Shown here piece by piece: positions 58,401-64,000 of a DNA stretch of 64,000 nt. The translations under genes were made by a program, and so were the position numbers. Where the stretch lies: positions 10,913,351-10,977,350 of the forward strand of contig NC_079877.1 of assembly GCF_029227915.1 (NCBI RefSeq). Reading direction: 5' to 3'. Source of the DNA: Hydractinia symbiolongicarpus. Its lineage: Eukaryota; Cnidaria; Hydrozoa; Anthoathecata; Hydractiniidae. A model generated the notes under the pieces. That model saw nothing but the letters and a program-made list of their open reading frames with translations. It had not been told where the DNA came from and searched no databases. Each line of letters starts with the position of its first letter. Position 1 is the stretch's first letter.

Positions 58401-60527
58401 TTTAAAATGGTTTACTAGTTACTTGTTCTGTTGCCATCAGGTAGTTTCCATGGATCAGATATTATTAAAGTTTAAGGTTACTGTAAAGGAAAAAACTCAC
58501 TTAATGAGTAGTCTCAGAAAAACCCTTATAATTTATCAATACTGTTATATTTTTTTTATGTTTTTTTGTTTCTGAATGCTTGATGAAAGACTTTTTTGAT
58601 GGTGTTATTTTCGTGAGATGGTAATTTTCCAAAAAGAAAATATAATGAAATAAACACACACCAATTTTTCTTCACCATACGTTTTAAAATGGCTTCTTTT
58701 TCCGAACGCGTGGTCGCAGACTTCTCGTTTTCGCACCATTATATTCAGCACGAATTAAATTCAAAAAGGTTCCCGGTTTTTTTTTCTAATAACGTTGTTA
58801 TGAAATTATTTGCAATTATATATAATCATTCAAAAAAATGCATATTTTTTCTTTCTGTTGTCATAATTCGCTAATCAGTAATTTATACAAACAAATCCGG
58901 GAACCTTTTGTGCATAATTTATTCAGCTTTTCATTACCGAAAATTTCAATGAGCCAATAGGAAGCTTTCGGAAAAAGAGACCACAAACGTAAAGGCATGT
59001 ATGCGAAAATTTACTAACGAGATATTTGTTTTTAAAGATTTTCGTAGGTGTTATAAAAATGTGTGAACTGAGTATGCAGAAAGATGATAGAAGTGCGAAC
59101 TTTTTCTTTATGCTGAATATGCGTGCACTCGTTCAAAATTATTAATAGACAGAAGTCAGGTTTACAGGAGACAGCCCATATGCATATTCCTTAACTTTGA
59201 TTTTTTTTAATTCGATAGTGAAAGTTAACTATCTAAAAAATATTATTATGCATATTTTTATACGGGAGTTTCATATTATGCATAATGTTTACAAAAAATA
59301 TGCTCAACTCATTTTGCACATGTTTTTTCAAAGGTGTGAAGGATATAACACCTCTAAAAAGGCTTTTTCCAGAAAAAAGGGATGTTACAAATATTTTCAT
59401 AAAATATAAAATATGTCATTGGAAAGAGATTTTTTTCTGCATGTCATGAATTTTTTGCAAAAAACCCTATCTTTTGTGGTGTTCCGCAAGGGCTCATTTT
59501 AGGATCTCTACCGTTCCTATTACATTTCAACGATTCTGTTAAACGTCTTGTTCACTGTAAAGTTGGAAAATATGCAGATGACACTGTATTGTTTGTGTCT
59601 ATGAGAGATAGAACAGTTATTGAATCAAGATCTGTCTGATATCTGCATCTGGCTTGAACAAAATAAGTTGATGATTAATACGAAACCGGGAGAAACAGAG
59701 TACATGGTTTTTGGAACCAATAAAAGATTAAAGCAGCTGAACAACCCACCGTTGCAACTTGAACACAACTACATTACAGTGAACCATACAACATCATACA
59801 AATATCTTGGGATTAAAAATAAACAGTTCACTGAAAAAAAGCATCTACAAAACTAAAACAATCTGTCGTTCTATGATCATACCACTGTTGACTTACTGCC
59901 CCCTCGTAAATTTCTGCATGAATAACACACAAACTCTGAAAATTCAGAGTCTGAAATCGAGAGCACTTTACATTATTTCGAATGGAGTTAAAGCAAATGT
60001 TCCCAGCGTATTAAATGCAATGCAAAAACAGTGTTGCATCTGCGTTTTCAAATGGCAATTTATGTGAAAATTTTATTGAATATTTTGAATTTTTTTGACA
60101 CATGTAACAAAGGTGTTTTAGTGAAATTACTAAAAGTTAAATTAGAATTGGCTAGAAAAAGTTTTTATTTTAATGGTGGGAAATATTTTAATGAGCTACC
60201 ACTTAATGTACACAATGTTGACAGTTTGTATACATTTAAAGCTAGCCTTAATAAGCATTTGCTTTAGCAGTGGTTTTCTTTAGATTTTTGCTTAGCTGGA
60301 CATGTAGTCTTTTTGCCATCCTCTTTCTTTTACCTTTCACGGTAGTGTTCGTCTTCAACGGTTTTCTATTTTCACACTGTGAGCTATTTTACTTTCGTTA
60401 CTTTTATTGTGAATATATTTGTAAATACTTTAACGTATATTTTTAGTTGTTTTTTTATGCAGAACTACCTTGACAAAAGTATTAACATATTTTTTTTAAC
60501 TGACGGATCATCCTGTATAGATATTCC

Positions 60528-60618
<91 letters not shown>

Positions 60619-63423
60619 ATGTACATTGTCTTAACCAATGTTTTAAGATCCATACGTTGAAGGCAATCGGTATTTGTATTTTTGTGGGTTCGTGCTGACG
60701 TAAGCAAAATATATAAACACCTTATCTCCTTAAATGTGCATCAAAAACATGATCATACACATTATTTTGGTCAGCGTTTAAAGCTCTGAACAATAGAGGC
60801 AAAGTGTAAAAAAATATGTGGTGTATTGACAGGCCTTTGTTGATGTGATCAAAAGTTAAGTGACAGTTCTCTTTTCCATTGTTCTCCTGCCTAAGTGGAT
60901 TTTTCCACTAGGCATTTGTCTTACTTGTTTATTTTCCAGACAATTAGGCATGAAGTCAATGCATTTAAACTGCGGTTAATAGCATTTTAAAAATTGGCAA
61001 AGCCATTGCATTGCACTATGTTTGAGGCTTTATATCTTGGAAACAGCTGGAAATAACTGACGTCACCTTCCACGGGGATAACTAGGGGTCACCAGAAACC
61101 AAACTGTGTAAGGTCTTCAAACCTGGGTCATACCACTTGTTTTAGAACAGACAATTGGTGACATAATCATAAAACCATTCATCATAAGTACATGATCTTA
61201 TACATTTTCTTGATCACTGCTTCAAGCTTTAGATAATACAGGCAACAACCAAACAAATTTTTTTGAAGAAAATTTGTGTATCTTTATTGTTCTTCTGATT
61301 AAATTGATTTTTCCACGCACCCTATTGACTAGTTTTAATATGTTTTAACTAAAGGTAGTGATCTATGATGGTGTGAGTGAACACCAAAAAATTTCTTATA
61401 GACAACAGGGTAATAATTTACGTGTTTATTGATGTTTTCTTTGTACAGATTCTAGTAATGTGTGGCTTTTTAAAGTAACTTGTTTTCTAGGAAGTGTAAA
61501 TAATCACGATGCACCTAAGAATGTTGATGAAACTAAAAGTTTACCTATGATGAAAAAGCTTGAGGCTGCTGAAATTGAATTAGACCATGCTTTGAATCAA
61601 TGCCCACATTCTAACAACATCCAGCCTAACTACGGGGGAGATCTAACAGATTCAGGAAGTAGTGGTTCTTCTTTATTAGGAAAGCTTGAATCTGTGATGA
61701 GTGAATTGAAAGTTACGGACGAGAAGTTAGATTTGGGACCACAAAATATGAAAATTAACTCAAACATTTCTGATATGCAGACTGACAATAAAGAAACTAT
61801 CAAAATAGATCTTAGATCGCCACAGGTAATAGACAATTAGTGTTTCCATTAAATATAATTATGGTTTTCTTAAAACCAGTTGTTTAAATCAAAATCAGTT
61901 GGTGTCTACATATAGCCTAATAATTACCTCCTCAAAAACTGTCTCTTAAATTGTTACAATTTAAGAGACAGTAATTCATGGTATAATTATAACAAGTCTT
62001 TAGTTTGTAAACAAAATAGTTTCAATTGATAATTTGATATGATTAAATATAAATTAAAAAAGGAATAAAAATAAGCATCAGATTTATGAAAAGATTAATC
62101 ATAGTGAACCTAGAAATTGCTTAATTTCGTTGTAAAGTTACAAAAATGAATTCATATGAACTCAAAACATCATTTAATTTGTTCGAAAAAGATAAAGACT
62201 CAAGTTTTAATTTAGAAATTACAATGCGCAGTTTGGGATATTTAATTCTAAAATGACGAAAACACATTTGTATGAGGCTTATAAGCCAATGTTCTAAAAT
62301 AGGGAGGCATTCTGTTTTTATTTTGTTCTGTGAAGTCAAAAACTATTTTTATATATTTTATTTTTACATAATTTTTTTTAGGTTCACACAAATCACTGTG
62401 TTATGCAAAGATATGGCAGGTACTTGTCTAAGCCCTTTTTTTTGCTGTATTAAGGAACTAAGATAGGTATTCCATTTGATAGGACACTATAAACACAATA
62501 CCAGTGATCCTCATTTTAAATATTAGTAGTGAAATTCATACAAATTTTTTTTACTCATAACTATATTGTCTAAAAGCCTGAACTGGGTCTGGAAGTGCTA
62601 CCAAAAATAAATTTTCAAGGACTAATACATGGATTGGATTACATGACAAAAGTAAAGGGAAAATGCGTTTTCTATATTTGGCATTACACGCAAAGGTTGG
62701 AGTTAAATTTAGATTAAGTTATATTGCTTACACTTTGTAATTTATATTTGCTATTTTTACTATACCTTAAATTCTATTCCCTCAGTTCTAGTTCATATTG
62801 TGTTGAAAATGAAGAAAGTGAAAAAAACACTCTGTATGAGACGCGACAAAGATTGAAGGAGGAAAGTGCTAGAATTATTTGCAGTAATAGCAAAGCAATG
62901 CCAGCTGTAAGAAGTAGTTCTATAAACACCAAAAGTGTTGCAGAACCTTGTACTGATAATGGTAAAAATAAAAGTCGATTCAAACCTATTGGTAAGGTAA
63001 AAGATCTCAAACCTGATAACTTCAGCAACTACGAATTGAGTTGTAAAGGACAGAACTATAAGGTTGATAGTGATGCTCATCTGGATAAGATTAGTAGCAG
63101 TGCCATGGTTAGATGTGTAGACAGTATGCTTGACAATGTAAACAGAATGATGTATCAAATCTCTGATCCAGGTGATGATACAGAAATGGAGTGTGTTAAC
63201 AGTCATGGAGAAGTGACAAGTCTATATGCCGAAGATAATGGAACTGAAATTGAGAGTGAAGATGAAGTAGTTGAATCTTACACTGTATATGACCAGGGGA
63301 CTGGTGAAGAGAGTTACATATCACCTAACTTGTATGTTAGTAGACTGGAAACTAATAAAGCTAACAGTTTTGAAGAGAGCAGTGTATTTGAAAATATGGA
63401 TTTTGTAACGATGGATGACATTG
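46450..63423 (+). CDS. Unrecognised acidic low-complexity protein, six exons, 3' end beyond window
   Basis: The model joins in phase: 46450-46557 (ATG, 36 codons, GAG/GTATGT), 54994-55054 (Glu/Asp/Ser-rich, GC donor AAAG/GCAAGT), 56863-56958, 61491-61825, 62382-62419 and 62786-63423 (donor ATTG/GTAAG, phase 1), giving 425 codons so far. Each joint was checked for phase: 0, 1, 1, 0, 2, then 1 at the open end. The protein is hydrophilic, Ser/Glu/Asp/Asn-rich, with no recognised domain, signal or membrane segment; stretches such as LKVTDEKLDLG and LYETRQRLKEESARI could be short helices. It may be a disordered cytoskeletal or nuclear protein, but this is not established. Intron 1 is 8.4 kb and holds piggyBac, SINE and CR1-like insertions. 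The 38-nt exon and the GTCCAG donor after 56958 are the least certain parts. Confidence 0.55.
46957..50253 (+). mobile_element. piggyBac-family DNA transposon, complete ends
   Basis: The 17-bp terminal inverted repeats CCCTATTCGGTCCGGGG (46957-46973) and its exact complement (50237-50253) are flanked by TTAA (46953-46956, 50254-50257), the diagnostic piggyBac target duplication. Subterminal G-run/CGGATTCCG/C-run palindromes lie inside both ends (about 46967-47009 and 50188-50216). It is 3,297 bp and carries a transposase gene with a frameshift. It sits in intron 1 of the host gene, in the same orientation. Confidence 0.93.
47542..49560 (+). pseudogene. piggyBac transposase, one frameshift
   Basis: An acidic N-terminal segment starts MSRKKTITYREAIEDI at 47542. 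The main body is open from 47764; numbered from the Met at 47838 it runs 439 residues. It has YITPFMVEKIV, MSRNRFKFIFQNLRF and the catalytic Asp residues D221 (SLDETLYP), D307 (SMDRLYTS) and D413/D416 (GGTDIVDQ). At about 49130-49157 the frame breaks after KSRRWSISA and homology resumes one base over (LDTIRVNASTIMALN), ending in a Cys/His-rich zinc-binding domain (CRLC, CQNCGENACRAH, CQGC) and a stop at 49558. A candidate intron (47686-47763) does not keep phase, so the N-terminal join is also uncertain. The enzyme cuts and pastes the element at TTAA; this copy looks recently inactivated. Confidence 0.88.
51061..51102. repeat. Perfect 19-bp hairpin containing CACGTG
   Basis: Arms 51061-51079 (TGGATAGTCACGTGTTACG) and 51084-51102 are exact inverted repeats around the loop TCTC. 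Each arm carries an E-box CACGTG core. It could be the heart of a fold-back element or a small hairpin RNA source. Confidence 0.85.
51560..51747 (+). repeat. Tandem repeat, ~70-bp unit, about 2.6 copies
   Basis: The units begin at about 51560, 51631 and 51702 and share CATGTGnATCGTATATG, CCCAGCATAGAACGTAATGC and CATTATAAGATTAGGCA. Confidence 0.85.
52602..53146 (-). pseudogene. CR1/L2-like endonuclease fragment
   Basis: Part of an apurinic-type endonuclease domain of a non-LTR retrotransposon: VLNVMVIYRKV (usual YRP segment), HVILEDFNIN (usual GDFN) and THLAGAILDHVYVK (usual ILDHVY/FV), in correct order. The Gly of GDFN is Glu here. The frame is open but truncated at both ends. It is probably the same insertion as the 2A-bearing N-terminal piece at 53670-53894, split by the SINE. 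Confidence 0.72.
53150..53506 (-). mobile_element. Full-length tRNA-derived SINE
   Basis: Read on the minus strand, the head begins GGCGCCGTAGATTAGTGGTT (A-box at 53488-53498) with the B-box GGTTCGATTCC (53445-53455), then a family-specific body, then a GATA-type tail (53150-53170). This is the reference copy for the partial copies at 34464, 39530 and 41957. It lies between two pieces of a CR1-like element. Confidence 0.85.
53670..53894 (-). pseudogene. CR1-like retrotransposon N-terminus with 2A-like peptide
   Basis: The frame contains LLLYLCGDVESNPGP, a 2A-like ribosome-skipping sequence (core DVESNPGP encoded at 53805-53828), preceded by a hydrophobic stretch. After it comes GDKKFGETAG then QCMCNALLAICW, a Gly-x-Gln-Cys-x-x-Asn pattern that recalls cysteine-protease active-site loops. 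2A-like sequences near the N-terminus are known in some CR1/L2-type non-LTR retrotransposons of invertebrates. The frame ends at a stop; the endonuclease piece lies downstream at 52602-53146. Confidence 0.75.
55330..56412. mobile_element. Larger CAGGCC-ended inverted-repeat element
   Basis: It starts CAGGCCATTCCTTAAGACGAG and ends AAGAAATGGCCTG, with GCGATCGCACGC-type hairpins next to the left end and CGAGTGCGATTTTTCACAC-type sequence near the right. TGCAATAA occurs at both junctions (55322-55329 and 56411-56418, overlapping the last two bases). The ends match the style of the MITE at 44146-44328. The interior includes the 600-bp repeat also found in the element at 44667-46028. No transposase is present. 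Confidence 0.6.
55415..56010 (+). repeat. 600-bp repeat shared by two different elements, copy 2
   Basis: The counterpart of 45190-45790, same orientation, clearly homologous along its length with scattered substitutions and small indels. It is nested within the CAGGCC-ended element here. Confidence 0.8.
57960..60267 (+). pseudogene. Degenerate CR1/L2-like reverse transcriptase
   Basis: Reverse transcriptase blocks appear in order but in different frames: LKRNKAVGMDNIPPCFLKD (58170-58230), FGEVPNDLK then HKAFDTVSHETILNKL (58280-58370), GVPQGLILGSLPFLL with YADDTVLFVS (59480-59600), the LNKLMINTKPGETEYMVFG-type segment (59640-59710) and a C-terminal region ending at the stop near 60267. The 58471-58921 repeat and following DNA to about 59460 interrupt the polymerase between the KAFDTV and VPQG blocks. 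Frameshifts and the internal insertion make it dead. It lies in intron 3 of the host gene. Confidence 0.8.
58471..58921 (+). repeat. Dispersed repeat, copy 2, inserted in a reverse transcriptase
   Basis: Nearly identical to 5543-6000. It begins at TTTAAGGTTACTGTAAAGG and ends at TTTTGTGCATAATTTA. It interrupts the CR1-like polymerase, so it moved after that element inserted. Confidence 0.75.
60529..60616. repeat. (TAA)n microsatellite after CR1-like copy
   Basis: About 29 TAA units about 260 bp downstream of the reverse transcriptase stop, plausibly its 3' simple-repeat tail. Confidence 0.85.
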
Positions 63424-64000
63424 GTAAGAATTTCATTTTTCCTACTTGTATTTTATTACATGTACTACAGTACTGTAAAAAGGTTTGTTAACATCGTGGT
63501 TCGTGTTTATTTCATGTTATGCAAGAACCACGATAGCCAGCGATGCGTATTTTTTTAACAATCGTGGACCTCACGATCATGTTTCGTAGACTACATGAAC
63601 AAAAATTAAAAATTACACCGTGGCGTCCACGATAGATAACTTCTATTGTAAAACAACAAAGACCGTATTAGTTTATCAATTAAATCAAAACCGACGGGAA
63701 AAAAATAAATTAACACTTGTTGTTTTAATTCGTTGTCATAAAGCTAGCTATATAATAGATTTTAATCGTTCGTGAATCAAAATGTGACGTAAAAAACATT
63801 TCTAACACCGCTTTTCGTTTATAAACTTTTAAAATGCGATCTTAAAAAACATTTCTATCGCCGCTTTTAGTTTATAAACTTTTAAAATGCGATCTTAAAA
63901 AACATTTCTATCGCTGCAGACAAATTTAACATTTCTAGCCAAATACATTTCGTAAAAATACAATCGTGTCCATGACGAAAAAGTATACACCAAGAAAAAA
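63424..64000. other. Start of an intron of the unrecognised gene
   Basis: No further exon was found. It contains a short hairpin (ATCGTGGTTC at 63493-63502 with GAACCACGAT at 63525-63534) and further CGTGG/CCACG inverted pieces to about 63640, possibly a decayed fold-back element. Confidence 0.4.
63791..63920 (+). repeat. 53-bp tandem repeat, about 2.4 copies
   Basis: The units start at 63791, 63844 and 63897 with AAAAAACATTTCTA, then CGCTTTTnGTTTATAAACTT and TTAAAATGCGATCTT. Confidence 0.9.

Overview
The window looks like nuclear DNA from a hydrozoan cnidarian, most likely Hydractinia or a close relative. It is AT-rich, with spliceosomal introns, long introns full of transposons, tRNA-derived SINEs, CR1/L2-like retrotransposon debris and a piggyBac element. 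The first gene has the architecture of the hydrozoan allorecognition (Alr) immunoglobulin-superfamily genes. The species call is inference.

Layout. (1) 2.1-9.2 kb, minus strand: an eight-exon type I membrane receptor. It has a signal peptide, a cysteine-poor V-set-like domain, an I-set-like domain, an Fn3-like domain with a Thr/Pro stalk, a transmembrane helix and a tyrosine-rich tail. All exon phases join into 494 residues. (2) 9.2-11.8 kb: non-coding, with a MITE, a tRNA-like SINE and an (AAT)n tract. (3) 11.8-19.9 kb: the most unusual part, apparently one mobile or virus-like locus. It holds a seven-exon superfamily 3 (SF3) helicase gene (+), a small gene (+) with SUMO-interaction-like motifs, and a convergent gene (-) for a zinc-finger/tyrosine-recombinase/Myb protein. 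Two large minisatellite arrays, one in helicase intron 3 and one after the helicase gene, carry the same heptamer TTGTAAC in opposite orientations, about 60 sites each. (4) 20-24.4 kb: retrotransposon debris and non-coding DNA. (5) 24.4-34.2 kb, minus strand: three tandem paralogues of membrane-anchored carboxylesterase/cholinesterase-like proteins. They share a strongly homogenised block around the nucleophile; the third lacks the catalytic His. (6) 34.2-46.4 kb: non-coding repeats (SINE copies, microsatellites, a ~125-bp tandem repeat, terminal-inverted-repeat elements). (7) 46.45 kb to beyond 63.4 kb, plus strand: a six-exon, 3'-truncated gene for an unrecognised acidic, low-complexity protein. 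Its 8.4-kb first intron holds a complete-ended piggyBac element (TTAA duplication, one coding frameshift), a SINE and a 2A-bearing CR1-like fragment; its third intron holds a decayed CR1-like reverse transcriptase.

The proposed system is region 3: a helicase and a recombinase combined with inverted arrays of short binding-site-like repeats. This suggests an element that unwinds and replicates at the arrays and integrates by tyrosine recombination. Gene models rest on splice sites and reading phase seen by eye; no database search was possible.
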